This document shows, one piece after another, positions 48,701-59,886 of a DNA stretch of 64,000 nucleotides. Source of the stretch: Gymnopilus junonius (lineage: Eukaryota > Basidiomycota > Agaricomycetes > Agaricales > Galerinaceae); the NCBI GenBank assembly GCA_015501075.1, contig JADNYJ010000121.1, forward strand, positions 62,001 to 126,000. The letters are read 5' to 3'. A program made the position numbers and the translations under genes. Below the pieces are notes generated by a model. It made no database searches and had not been told where the DNA came from. It was given only the letters and a program-made list of their open reading frames with translations. The stretch's first letter is position 1. Each line of letters begins with the position of its first letter.

Positions 48701-49260
48701 TCCTTGAGCGGCTTTTCTTCCTTCTTCACATCATGCTTCTGGGCGAAGATTTGTGAGGAAGTCAGTTTCGCGTTGATCCAAATTTCATTGTCGTCCTCAG
48801 GGATGTTCCAGATCTCCTTCGTTTCCGGAAGGGGTTCGTTACCTAAAAAGGAAATGATTAGGTCGGAAGAGTTGTCCAATTGATTGACTGTTGGATTTCC
48901 TCATCGGGTACTTCTTCTATTTGGGAAGTAGTACTAATCTCCCTGTTGAGTTTGACGTGTCCGTTTTTCCAGTTGATGTCCGGGTTGTTTTCTTCGAACC
49001 AGGGAAAACCAAGAATGATCTTCTGTTTTCTGAGGCCGGTGACCAGTAATCGTTCCGTTCGGGGTTGTCTGTCGATGTCGAGCTTTAGATCGACGTAGCC
49101 TTGATGGTTCCCTTTTTGTTCGGGGTTCCGTCTACGTTAAGACTCGAATTTCCTTTTCCAGTGCCTTTGTTACCAGGTTGTGTTTCTTCCGAAGTTCTGG
49201 TCGATGAACTTCCCTTTTGCTCCAGTGTCTCCTAGAGCGATCCAACGATTTTCGTTCTGT
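45781..49260 (-). pseudogene. Gypsy pol (protease, RT, RNase H, integrase, chromodomain)
   Basis: In order on the minus strand: protease with LGDTGAKGKFID and KIILGFPWFEENNPDINW; RT with [38 protein letters not shown] and YMDDILIF (48,118-48,129); RNase H with FQIECDASKYASGAVL and YSDHKNLTYF; integrase with the H2C2 finger (HPGELETYNAVRQLYWWPGM, GCGQCQQFK), SMDMITDLP, SDRGPQF and HPQSDGTTERFN carrying the D, D, E residues. The C-terminal chromodomain reads YEIETILNHRKYRNGRYQYY, VKWAGYPITEASWEP. One-base frame changes occur in RT (about 48,230 and 48,130), RNase H (about 47,600) and integrase (about 46,845 and 46,675). The TGA stop overlaps the next ATG (ATGA at 45,781-45,784). Confidence 0.92.
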
Positions 49261-49371
49261 TCTCGGTCTCGAATGAAAAGGGCAATTGGAGCGATTTATT
49301 TTCAATTCGAGCCGAGACTACAGAATAAATATCTAGAGAAGGAGTTGCATACATTGGTCTCATGCATCTCC

Positions 49372-50690
49372 TTATTGAAAACCCTCTTGGTCTCCCATCT
49401 CGTACACTTCTTCGCGTTCTTCTTCGGTCAGGTCCTGCATGAGGGACCTGATGTGTGCATGGAGCGCTCTTCCCTTGAGGGGTTCTTCTTCGGCGGAGGG
49501 TTCCTCCTGTTCTTGCCCTTCTCGGGCAGTCTCTTGAGACATGCCGGGCTTCTTGCATCGGAAGCAGAGCCCCTTTCTCATGAGCTCGCTTTGTTCTTCC
49601 TGGGTCATGGCGTTGACGTCGATCTTGTCAACGACCATAGCGTTCGGGTCTTGGTGGTTTGTTCGGGGACACTGGGGGCGGGGTTTCCTCTGGCTATATT
49701 AGCCCACCAAGTCTTTCGTTCGTTCGGCGCCTGGGTGGTGGTCTTGCCCAAAAGGCGCGCTAGTTCGTTCGATGGGTGTCGTACTCGACTGCCTTCCTCT
49801 GCCAGGCGACGAGCGTGGTAGGAAGGATGTCAAGTCCCATAATCTTCTCTGAAGCCAATTGTTCAAGGGTTCATGTAGTAGTCGATTAAGATGCTCTCAT
49901 TCCCTGTAGTGGGAATCTTGGCGGTCTTCACCAGTTCGTTGAACTTGGTGTTTAATTCGGCGGCTGAAGCTTTTCCCTGCTTCAGGTTTCGGAGTTCGAA
50001 GAACGCTTGGTCCTTCGTCTCAGTCGGTTTGAAGGCTTCATTGAAAGCCTTTTCAAATTCGAGGGCGGAGCCGTAGTTCTTGGTGATGGCTCCGGTTGGT
50101 ACACCTGTGGCGTCTTTGACGTCTGTGGTGTGGTCTTCTCTGAAAGCCTTTTTCCAGGCTTCCGCTTCTCCTCCTTTGAGAAGTCCAAGGGTAAATACGA
50201 TTTTCTTGGCATCGGTATTGTAGATATCTCCATTTAATTCGAAGTAATCACCCAAGTCTTGGATGAAGGTTTTGACCTTGGAACGGTCTCCGGAGAAGGG
50301 GGTAGGAATGATTCCTATTCCTTTTCCGGTGGGGAGGTGGGGGCAGCAGGGGCGGTGTCAGAGGTTCCTTCTGGCATTTCGGGTTCATTCATTGGGTAGA
50401 AGACGGGTTGGGATCTAAGTAGAGTATCTAGCAAAGATTCAAAGTCAGGTCTTATCGGGCCCGGTTCTTGGACGGTAGATCCAAAGAAAGTTGATCGGGT
50501 TAGAGGAGGTTCCTCTCCTTCTGGTGGTGTGTTAAATTCATCGGACGCGCCTGCGTCAGAGGTTTGGTCGGTGTTCGGGTCAGAGAATTCTTCGTCACTA
50601 AAACTAGCGGCGAATCGTCCTCTTCTTCGAGCCGTAATGTCGGCGGATAACGCTTGCTAGGCAGAAGCGTTGGATGAGGTGGGAGCTTGT
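49372..50690 (-). pseudogene. Gypsy gag
   Basis: A Ser/Pro-rich N-terminal part (about 50,330-50,640, ending TSDTAPAAPTSPPEKE) passes by frame change into IGIIPTPFSGDRSKVKTFIQ, DLGDYFELN and FTLGLLKGGEAEAWKKAF, typical of retrotransposon gag. After another frame change near 49,865, KIMGLDILPTTLVAWQRKAV follows. The single zinc knuckle CFRCKKPG / HVSRDCP (CX2CX4HX4C) is split by the loss of one base near 49,543. Gag would form the particle and bind RNA; here it is broken in at least three places. Confidence 0.8.
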
Positions 50691-50695
50691 TCTTT

Positions 50696-51155
50696 TGTTA
50701 CGATGTTGACGACAGAACCTAATCAGATAAGATAAGGTCTGGCGTAGTAGTCGTAGAGGTTGTTCGATGAAGTCCGCTAAGGTATTGTCTTCGACAGAAG
50801 ATTGCCTTAGTGGTTCAAGTTCACTCTGGTTGTTACAAGAGAGTATATTCTCAAGAACAAGCTAATGTACATTGTAGTCTAGCTACTGTTTATATAGTTA
50901 TTTGTGGTTGATAATAATATAATGAAATGGTGACGAAACGAGGGGAATCAGAAAGGGGTGATCATCATAGGGTACTGCGGAAGGGATGATGATCAGAAAA
51001 GGAAGATTGTCCTCATACAAGTAAGAGAGAGAATGATCATCTCATGAGCGAAGATGATCATGAAGAAACTATAAATAGTAATCGTTCGATAAATGATAAG
51101 GAAAAGAAAATAAGAGGGGCGTGCGATAAGATAACGGTAAAGGAGAGTCGTAACA
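50696..51155 (-). repeat. Gypsy 5' LTR (460 bp)
   Basis: 460 bp, same length as its partner. It carries the TpG or CpA state at six of the eight differing positions (for example CTCATGAGC against CTCGCGAGC). Confidence 0.95.
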
Positions 51156-51160
51156 GTTCC

Positions 51161-51373
51161 CAATTGTGCATACAACCCAGCTGTTCAGATTTTGTTCTTC
51201 ATCTGGCCACTGTTGGTCATCTACCAATGCAAAGATTTATCATATGACATCTTACTTTTCCAATAGGTCATTGATGATGATCTAATCACTGAAGCCCATA
51301 GCCATATAAAGTGTATGCTAGATTGCATTTCTCCCAAGTCTGCATTTACATTTTTTACCAACATACATCTTAA
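51161..51373. other. Upstream region of family U copy B
   Basis: Short CpG-poor stretch continuous with 43,600-43,691 before the Gypsy insertion. It resembles the region just upstream of 23,525. Confidence 0.4.
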
Positions 51374-53270
51374 CTATGGGCAATTGCTCAAGCATTACAG
51401 TACAACAGGTCATGGACCAGCTTGAATCAAAGCTATTGAGCACAGCAAAGCTCAAACTGAACAGTGTGAGCTCACCATTCTTATGAATATTTGCTATGCC
51501 CATCCCACATGGCTCCTTTCCAAGCTTACTTTATATTTAATCTGAAGGATTTTGATTGAATATTGCTAGATGGTGCTACACTCCAAGATTATAGTGAGGC
51601 CCTAACAAAAGGCCATTTTGAGAAGGCATTTGGATGTGAATGGGACAGCAATAAAGCCCACTGCAATCCACTGGATGTGGATACCATTAATTGAAAAGTT
51701 CTTCCTGTTTCAGATTATTGTATCATTGATGGCCATCATGACCTTATGGCAGGCATTGGGGCTTATGTTGCAGATGGACTAGAGTATGTGTTTCACATTC
51801 CTTTTAACCTTCTCATCAGCACTGATTTACCTGAACATCAGGTCTTCACACTTGGACAACTGGATGAAAGGTACTGACCCACATAATTTGATCATATAAG
51901 TAAACTCACAAATAGCATTTAAAGATAAGGGATCATCTGATTTATCAGTGGTAATCAGCAAGTTTTGTGAATATCCTTGCAATAATGCATGGCACCACAC
52001 AATGTATAATGAAATCTATGACTCCATCAATCCTGATATTGACTCCTACCAACTTCACATCTCACTTATATATACCAATGCCACACACACAGAATCAGCA
52101 GTCAAGGTCACCCTTCATATTCTGTACTTTGTAGGGGTGAGTTCTTTTGTATGGAAAATTGTTATCATAATAGCTTTTTTTTTAAAACACATCAGGTTTA
52201 CTATACTGTCTTGTCCCCAGCTGTCTCAGTGTTCCACAATCTGCAAAGCCAGGCATATAGTCCTGCAGCCCTCTTGCCACTTGTCACTTTGGTATGACTT
52301 TACTCCCATTGTATACTGATCTTACCATAGGCACAAACATATTCTAGCCTTCTGTGACAAACAATGTTGACCTTGATCAGGCTCTCTATGAATACAACAT
52401 GCCTAACTTCTATACCAAATGGAACTACTTATATGATAGTGATGAAAAGCCCACAGACTTTGCAACCAATGAATCTCAGCCTATCTTTAGCAAGAACCAG
52501 GATTTGGCATACTTCAACACTTGCAGCTTGACCAACTACCAGGTTGATGCATATGTCCAGTTACATATTATGGAGTACATCATGACCTCCAAATTTCCCA
52601 ATATCCTTCCTAAAATCATGTATGCCTTAGTAGTATTCATATCACTGTGCCTGATCCTGATTCAGGTGAGTATTTATGCTTCAGTGCACCATATAATAGT
52701 CTGACCAATAGATACTTCCTGTTAGATGCAGCAAAGGTCATAGGTGGGTCATAAACAGATAATTGCTGAGGTCTTGGGTATTTTAGATGCAGTGAAGGGT
52801 GCTATCTCAGCACATTTCCTTGATATTCTGGGCATCCAAGATTTGGGCAGGTGGAAATATAATGTGCTGGACAAAACATTTGGCATTGGCCTTGCTACCT
52901 GGAGGCCAATTAGAATCAATGTGCTGATTACTTACTACTCTAGCAGCAAAAAGATTCTGGTAGAAGGGAAAGAGGTGACTGTTGATATGATATATCTGTA
53001 TTTTTTTGGGGTGAGTCAGCACATACTAGCCATCATCTCCTAGGGATGATTGACTCTTTTAAGGTCATCTATGAGCTCCAAACTTCCCCTATTGTGCAGG
53101 ACATGTGACAATCATTGTGTCTTAATATTCCTGGAGTAGTTATGGTACTTCTTTACACACCATTGATTATATCCTCTGACACATGTATGAAAAAATATCA
53201 ATTTGCTCAGTTTCCAGATACGTATGACAGAGAATTTAGAATTGGTGTCAGTATAGCAGGTATGAAATGA
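51374..53270 (+). pseudogene. Unrecognised multi-exon gene, family U copy B
   Basis: Starts MGNCSSITVQQVMDQLESKL, the same MGNC start as copy A. Further blocks: ATLQDYSEALTKGHFEKAFG, SDYCIIDGHHDL, LHISLIYTNATHTESAVKVT, an intron after LYFVG, VYYTVLSPA, NVDLDQALYEYNMPNFYTKW, QLHIMEYI, ISAHFLDILG, FGIGLATWRPIRINVLITYY, SSSKKILVEGKEVTVDMIYL, an intron after YFFG, then VIYELQTSPIVQDM and a stop. Copy B is better preserved than A in the middle. No enzyme motif is evident. Both copies retain the same intron positions, so they are gene duplicates and not processed copies. Stops remain (for example TN*KVLP near 51,690). Confidence 0.5.
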
Positions 53271-53914
53271 GTTAGAGTGTAATCCAGGTTTGTGCCACAA
53301 ACATATCACATACAGTGACAGGGTTATCCAGCCAAAGCCTTGTTTCAAACTCCACCACTAACATTTTGTCATCAACCTCATTACTATGTCACCAGGCACC
53401 ATTCACTTGTAACCAATATCACTGGGATCTTCAGCATATACTATGTTCAAAGACATGTAAAATGAATTCTGAGGTGGCATCTAGTCAGACCTTGATGGAA
53501 CCTCAGCTGGATTGTTTTAGCTTATGTGGCAGATCTTGCATACTTCTAAGAACTTGGCCTGCTGTGCCCACTGCTTTGCTATAGTTTGTTTAATTCACCA
53601 CATTGCTCTGCAAATTGGGCAGTGGGGGAGGCCATACCTAACCTATAGTCAGCTTGCAAATGCTCCTTTGTTGAGGTGGAGTGCATTTTCCAGCCATGTT
53701 TGGAGCTGTGGATGTATGATTGGCACAGCAGTAAGGTGAGCTCTGCCTGAGATCTGAACTGCATCCAGTTGGAAGCTTTGTGGCATGGCTGGGAGAGTCA
53801 GGATAGGTGATATTGAGAGGGATATACTCATGAAATGTTAAATGTGTTGAGGCTGATGTGGGCCAGATAGATGGCAGAAGCCAGAGAAGGTAGGGATGTG
53901 CCTGAGCCAGGTGG
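53271..53914. other. CpG-poor unassigned region
   Basis: No recognised gene. Minus-strand frames at 53,579-53,831 have no family signature. It is the left flank of the Copia element and does not continue the ubiquitin-like gene fragment found on the right flank. Confidence 0.35.
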
Positions 53915-54346
53915 TGTTGACATGATAAGTGTCCATGTGACTACTTCACATGACTCACATGACATGCATGATCAGACACATCTATATACAACTAGATCCA
54001 GTAATGACAGAGTATCACAGTCATCTTATATGACTAAAAACATGTGATCACTTAGTGAGCATATTACTCATCCTATGAGTAGATATTAGTAATTACATAG
54101 TAATTAGCTGAGTAATTGCCTTATGCATTACTCATACATAGTTAGTCACTGCATGTCCTGTAGGTATATAAGGACGCTCTAAACAGCATCCTAATATAAG
54201 TCATTTGCACTTCTAAGTAGTGCCTAAGTAGTCACCTTAGCACTAGCCTCTCACAACCCAGGTAAGATAGTAGTTACAACAATACTATGCAGAGCACATT
54301 GTGCATTCAGTGGTTTACCGCTGTATGTACTACTTGCTGCTCAATA
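53915..54346 (+). repeat. Copia 5' LTR
   Basis: About 432 bp. Contains the TATA-like GTATATAAGG near 54,162. The 3' border is placed at TCAATA, the end of the identity with the 3' LTR, and could be 3 bp earlier (at CA). Confidence 0.88.
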
Positions 54347-54781
54347 GGTTATGGGCCCCCATAGCAAAGCATGCTGTTCACCATTGGCAGAACCTGCTGG
54401 ACATTGAGTTTGCCTTAGGGCAGAACCTGTTTAGCATTGTTCACCATTGTGCAGAACCTGCTCAGCATCAGTCTGTAGCTTACTTCTACCTGGGAAGATA
54501 GTTCACCATTAGGCAGAACATTGACCACAGCTGTTCGTCGCTAGACAGAACACTCTCCCACAATTGTTCACTACCATGCGCAACATTGTACAGGGCCTTG
54601 TCATGTGGGCCCAGACATCTGTCACTGTCTGGACAAATTGCCCTTAAGGGGTTAATTCCATGTCTGGTGCAGGTATTTTTAGCAGTGCTTTCCTTATTTA
54701 GCATGCTTCTTACACACCTGTCACTGACACAACCCAGCCTTTTTCTTAAACAGAAATCAACTATCCAAACAACTCAACAAG
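54347..54781. other. Copia 5' leader
   Basis: Untranslated leader between the LTR and gag. It has repeats of GTTCACCATT.G.CAGAAC-like words (54,375-54,560), possibly a packaging or structured RNA region; this is a guess. Confidence 0.4.
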
Positions 54782-55474
54782 ATGTCTTCTGTCAAAAACA
54801 CCACTTCCATCTCCTTCTCTGCCTCCGACCTTCTGAAATTTGATGGTCATCCCTACCGCCAATGGGCATTGAAGATGGAGGCTGTCATCCTCCGTATGGA
54901 TGTTAAAGCTGTCCTTGAAGGCACCCTTACTGCTCCTTCAGAGCAACAAATTAGGGAACCTGCCTTCCCCTCTGGCACTCATGCCACCGACACCACTCCT
55001 GCTGTTGGGCCTACCCAGGGTGATCTCAACCTGTATAATGCCCACTTCTCTCGCTGGACTGCCACTGAGGAAACATACTGCCAAAAATTGGAGAGTTTCA
55101 ACTCCAAGAATTCCAAGGCACTTGGCCTTTTGGCCATGTGCCTCGACACTGGTATTTGGGACCAGGTTAAAACCCTGTCTGTGGCTGAAGCATGGGATTG
55201 GATCAAAACGAAGTACTCCAAGGAGATGTTTGTTGAGACCCTCGAGGACTTTAGGGTCCTCATGAATCTCAAGATTGATCTCTCCGATCCCAACCCCCAG
55301 TTTGCCAAGTTCCAATTTCATTATGGACGTCTCCCATCCATTAATGATACAAATGCCACAATGACATCCAGCGCCTCCATCATGGTACCCATGGTTTCGC
55401 AATCTTTGGTGTGCCTAATTCGAGCCCTATCGGGTGCTGACCCCAGATCCTTCTCACATGGCAGTCGATTCTGA
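54782..55474 (+). pseudogene. Copia gag, truncated
   Basis: Starts MSSVKNTTSISFSASDLLKF, then FDGHPYRQWALKMEAVI, EAWDWIKTKYSKEMFVETLE and FRVLMNLKIDLSDPNPQFAK, the UBN2-type gag of Copia elements. After about residue 190 the frame departs, and no CCHC zinc knuckle is found in any frame before the protease region, so the C-terminal part has been deleted or replaced near 55,345-55,480. It would not package RNA normally. Confidence 0.78.
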
Positions 55475-58400
55475 ACTGCTTATGGCAGAAGATTGGAATC
55501 AAATGAATGGGGTAGTGTCACAAGGTGATCTCACCTATGTGGACAATGATGAGGAGTATATCTCCTTTGGGGAAGAAGATCTTCCACCGCCACCACCGAT
55601 CGGTGAGTCCCTTCATCTCGGATCACACTATATTGGTGCAGATGGGAATGTCATAACTAAAATGGCTCAACAGAGCCAGAATGATATGTACGAGATGATG
55701 CGGGATTCAGACCCAATCTCTTATGAGGATGAGTTAGAGCAGAATCATGGTGATTCAGTGCTCCTCCCTCATCCAGACTGGCAAGTACCTTCTTGTTCAC
55801 ATGCTGACAAGATACTAACTGATCAACCCACAGGTATTAATATGCTGTATGGGGTAGATAGTATACTAAATTTATTTACTATCTATAATATATACCTTGA
55901 TCATGTTGTCTCTTGTGTGAACTGTAAGGGAAAGGAATGTCAGAAGACATTTGAGGAATGGCTTGTAGATTCCGGAGCATCCATGCATTTTTCTGGACAA
56001 ATCTCTGACTTCTCAGAACTTACCAAATTTCCAAGCAAAGAAAGACCAAGGGTCCAAACTGCTAACGGCATAGCCTATGTCGATGGATTTGGTACTGTTT
56101 TTATTGAAACAGAAGTTACCGATAAGAATAATACTGTGATGCATGAAACATTGCGACTTCATCCAGTATTCTACATGCCTGATGTGACTGTACGACTTCT
56201 GTCAATGGGTCAAATCCTCAGTGCAGGAAATGTTATATTAGGTGATTCACGATCACTTAATTTCATATCCAAAGAGAATAGCTGCACCATTCTGAATGCA
56301 TTGCTGAAGCATTCTCATCATGACACTATGTTTTGGGTTAAGTTGCAGATCATCTCTGGAAAGAACTTGATCACGATGAAATTGGTACATGCCGAAGATT
56401 ACAATCTATGGCATAGACAACTCGGACACCCTTCCACTCAAGTGTTCGAGAAGTTTAAGGCTAATTCCGAAAACTTCCCATCTATTAAAGTCCCGAAGGA
56501 TGCTGGTATATGTGAAGGTTGCGCGAAAGGAAAGATGCATGCACGCTCTTTCCCAGACAATGTCAAACATGCAACCAGACCATTCCAGCGGATCCATTCA
56601 GACCTTAAGGAGTATCCAGTGACTTCATATCACCAATACAAATATTTCATTTCCTTTATTGATGATCACACGTCAATACTTGGGTCACACTCCTCAAATG
56701 AAAGAGTGATGTGAAAGATGCCACCAGGCAATTCATAGCCATGGTGAAAACCAAGTATAATGCCAAAGTCAAGCAGTGGATGAGCGACAATGGCAGTGAA
56801 TACATTGATAAGGAATATATTGAAATCCTTAAGGATCTTGGGATCGAGATCCAAAGAAGCATACCACATCAGCCCCAAATGAATGGTTGAGCTGAACGCT
56901 TCAATCGGACTTTAGATGAGAAAGCCGAGTCTATGCGCCTATTAGCCTGTCTTCCTGACAGCTGGTGGGAGTTTTGCGTCATACACGCAGTCTATTTATA
57001 CAATAGAACTCCCATGCGTCGACTCGACTGGAAATCTCCATTTGAATTAATCAATGGAGAAAAGCCTGATTTGTCACACCTACAGGTATTAGGATGTGGG
57101 GCATACGTGTTCCTTCCAAAGGATACACGGGCAAATAAACTTTTGCCCAAATCTGAGTTGATGATATTCCTCGGATATCGTGGACATACTTCTAATATGA
57201 TGTTCATGTGAAGCCCCAACAATGTTCTATTCATAGCTGCCATGGTGCTTTTTGATGAACATTTGTTTCCTAAATGCCAAAAGGCTAAAGTACTGCTGCT
57301 TACCCAAATATGTAAGTGCACCTCCCTGGAGGAACCTGTTTTGGAAGTGGAGGACAGTGATTCTCATGATGGTGATGAACCATCCTATAGACCACCCCCA
57401 AATAATCTGTCAAGTGAGACTGGGGAACCTCATGATGACGAGCCACCCAAGACTCCACCTCCCGAGTCACCAGCAGATACTTGTCCAAGTATGCCTTCTA
57501 CTCCTAGGCAAGGACTGAGTTCTAATCTCCCACCACCTGCACCGTGGAAACCCTGTGCCGGTCCATCAGGGGGAGCTGCCGGTGATGCTCCAAGAAGGAG
57601 CACTTGTGAGAGTAAAAGTATGCAAAAAGAAGGGAATGTATACCCTCCTGGTACAGCCACCGATAGAGATCACTGGCACAGATTAGACATAACCGGATCC
57701 ACTCCAAATTTGTCTATGGCCTCTAGTGACCATGTGGCTGAGTACCCGTACAATCCCAATATGGGAGTGGAAGGGGGAGCACATTGGCATGCCTATTTAC
57801 TTTCTAAGGCAATTTCCGATAGTGCACTTCCAGATCCATTGAATGTCTGAAATTGGACTAGTAAAGATCTTAGCCGGCTACCTGCTGATGAACAACAGGA
57901 ATGGCACAAGGCTCAATTCGAAGAATTAGAGCCCTTCGTAAACGAAAAGTTTATGAGCTTGCTGACCTACCTCCAGGCCGAAAGGCCATCAAAAATCATT
58001 GGGTTTTCGATATTAAGTCCGATGGACATAAAAAAGCCCGTCTAGTTGCCAAGGGATTTTCCCAAATAGAAGGCCTAGACTATGATGAGATCTTCTCACC
58101 GGTTGTCCAGTTCAAGTCGGTCCGCACAATCTTAGCCTTAGCGACACTTGAGAAATGGCGTATAGAGTCCCTTGATGTCAAATCAGCTTTCCTATATAGG
58201 AAACTTGATGAGGAGATATATATGGAACAGCCTGATGGCTTTACCATAAAGGGACAAGAGAAGAAAGTACTCCGCCTGCTCAAAGCTATCTATGGGCTAA
58301 AACAAGCCGCACGTGCATGGTGGTCTGAACTTGATCACTCCCTCAAAGAGCTCAGTTTCACATGCCTATATGCTGATGCTGGCATATTTGTCACAAGACA

Positions 58401-59395
58401 TAGTGATGGGACCATTGTCATTATGTTGGCATATGTTGATGATATTATGTCACAGGTCCAACACCAAGTTAGTCCGACAAAAGAAGCAGTTATTTATGAC
58501 TGCATGGGAATGTGAGACCTAGGTGTATGTCAGGAGTTTCTCCACATGAGAATCAGGTACATAAAAGGCAAGACCTACATCGATCAAATGCCATACCTTA
58601 ATAAGATTCTTACATGCTTCAGAATGACAAATGCAAAACAGCACAGACTCCATTACCTACCGGGTATAAGCCAGAACCCTTTACAGGCATGAGTTCAGCT
58701 TCACTTCAGTCAGAGTATCAATCGGTGATCAGTTCCCTGCTATATTTAATGCTAGGAACACGACCCAATATAGCCTTTGCTGTAACACAGATGGCTAAGT
58801 TCGCTGCAAACCCATCTGATGAACATCTGAACCGTGCTAAATATATCATGTGCTACCTTGTCAGTACGCGCAACTATGCACTTGTGTTCGATGGAAACAG
58901 CGATAAAGGCTTGTATGCCTACTGTGACGCCTCATACAGTGATGATAGAACAGAGCCTGATCGCATACGTCGATCTACACAGGGATACTTCTTTTCCCTT
59001 GCTAGCAGGAGTATCAAATGGCACTCCAAAATGCAGACTCTAGTATCAATGTCATCCACAATGGCAGAATACATGGCACTCTCTGACTGTGCACGTGATT
59101 GTGCATGGTTTAAGATTCTATTCAAAGAACTCGGGATGTCAATCCCATACGTTCCCTTATATGGAGATAGTCATGGAGCTATTTTTAACTCGCAAAATCC
59201 CATCACCCAAAAAGGGATAAAGCACATTGAAATATGCTACCACTATATCTGGGAACAAATAGAACTTGGGAACATTAAGATAGAGCACGTTCTACAGACA
59301 AAAATGTTGCCGATATGTTCACCAAGAATCTAGGCCCTACCCTGTTCCTTAAACATAGACAGGCTCTAGGCATAGAGTTCTATCCCTTAGAATAG
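55434..59395 (+). pseudogene. Copia pol (protease, integrase, RT, RNase H)
   Basis: Protease WLVDSGASMHF; GAG-pre-integrase YNLWHRQLGHPSTQVFEKFK and GICEGCAKGKMHARSFP; integrase HSDLKEYPVTS, WMSDNGSEYID and AERFNRTLDEKAESMR with the D, D, E residues; RT NHWVFDIKSDGHKKARLVAK, LDVKSAFLYRKLDEEIYMEQ, IYGLKQAARAWW and YVDD (58,432-58,443); RNase H AYCDASYSDD, MSSTMAEYMALSDCARDCAW and KHIEICYHYIWEQ. TGA stops at 56,699, 56,888, 57,209 and 58,513 lie where the family has Arg (for example MNG*AERFN, FM*SPNN), consistent with CGA to TGA. Frame changes occur near 56,680, 57,940, 58,450 and 59,300. Ends in FYPLE* at 59,393. Confidence 0.92.
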
Positions 59396-59456
59396 AATAC
59401 TGACACATCATGTCAGAACAAGTATGTGCGCTAACGCGGCACTACTTGAGGGGGAG

Positions 59457-59886
59457 TGTTGACATGATAAGTGTCCATGTGACTACATCACATGACTCAC
59501 ATGACACACCTGATCAGATGCATCTATATGCGACTAGATCCAGTGACGACAGAGTATCACAGTCATCTTATATGACTAAAACATGTGATCACTTAGTGAG
59601 CATATTACTCATCTTATGAGTATATATTAGTAATTACATAGTAATTAGCTGAGTAATTGCCTTATGCATTACTCATATGTAGTTAGTCACTGCATGTCCT
59701 GTAGGTATATAAGGATGCTCTAAACAGTGTCCTAATCTAAGTCATTCATACTTCTGTAGTAGCCTAAGTAGTCACCTTAGCACTAGCCTCTAACAACCCA
59801 GGTAAGCTAGTAGCTACATCGATACTATGCAGGGCACATCGTGCATACAGTGGTTGCTCACTGTATGTACCACTTGCTACTCAATA
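59457..59886 (+). repeat. Copia 3' LTR
   Basis: About 430 bp, clearly alignable over its length with the 5' LTR, with many substitutions and small indels. Confidence 0.88.

Larger units (their letters stand above)
43687..51160 (-). mobile_element. Chromodomain Gypsy (chromovirus) LTR retrotransposon, full length
   Basis: The element is 43,692-51,155 (7,464 bp) between identical 5-bp duplications GTTCC (43,687-43,691 and 51,156-51,160). LTRs start TGTTACGA and end GTCGTAACA. The element reads on the minus strand: 5' LTR on the right, gag, protease, RT, RNase H, integrase with chromodomain, then two extra frames, then the 3' LTR. The polypurine tract AGTAAGGGGGTAA lies next to the 3' LTR (44,152-44,164). 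Chromodomains in this position direct integration to particular chromatin in related elements. Several one-base frame changes make it non-autonomous as sequenced. It is much richer in CpG than its surroundings, so it is a recent insertion. Confidence 0.95.
53915..59886 (+). mobile_element. Copia LTR retrotransposon
   Basis: About 5,970 bp on the plus strand with LTRs of about 430 bp starting TGTTGACATGATAAGTGTCC. The polypurine tract TTGAGGGGGAG directly precedes the 3' LTR. Order: gag, protease, integrase, RT, RNase H, the Copia order. The candidate primer binding site follows the 5' LTR at about 54,347 (GGTTATGGGCCCCC). No clean target duplication is seen: the left flank ends AGGTGG and the right begins GAACC. 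LTRs differ at more positions than those of the Gypsy element, so it is older. Confidence 0.92.

Noticed and set aside
48268..48756. Long plus-strand open frame (162 codons)
   Set aside because: It is antisense to the Gypsy RT and protease region, which has clear conserved motifs on the minus strand; the frame is a shadow.
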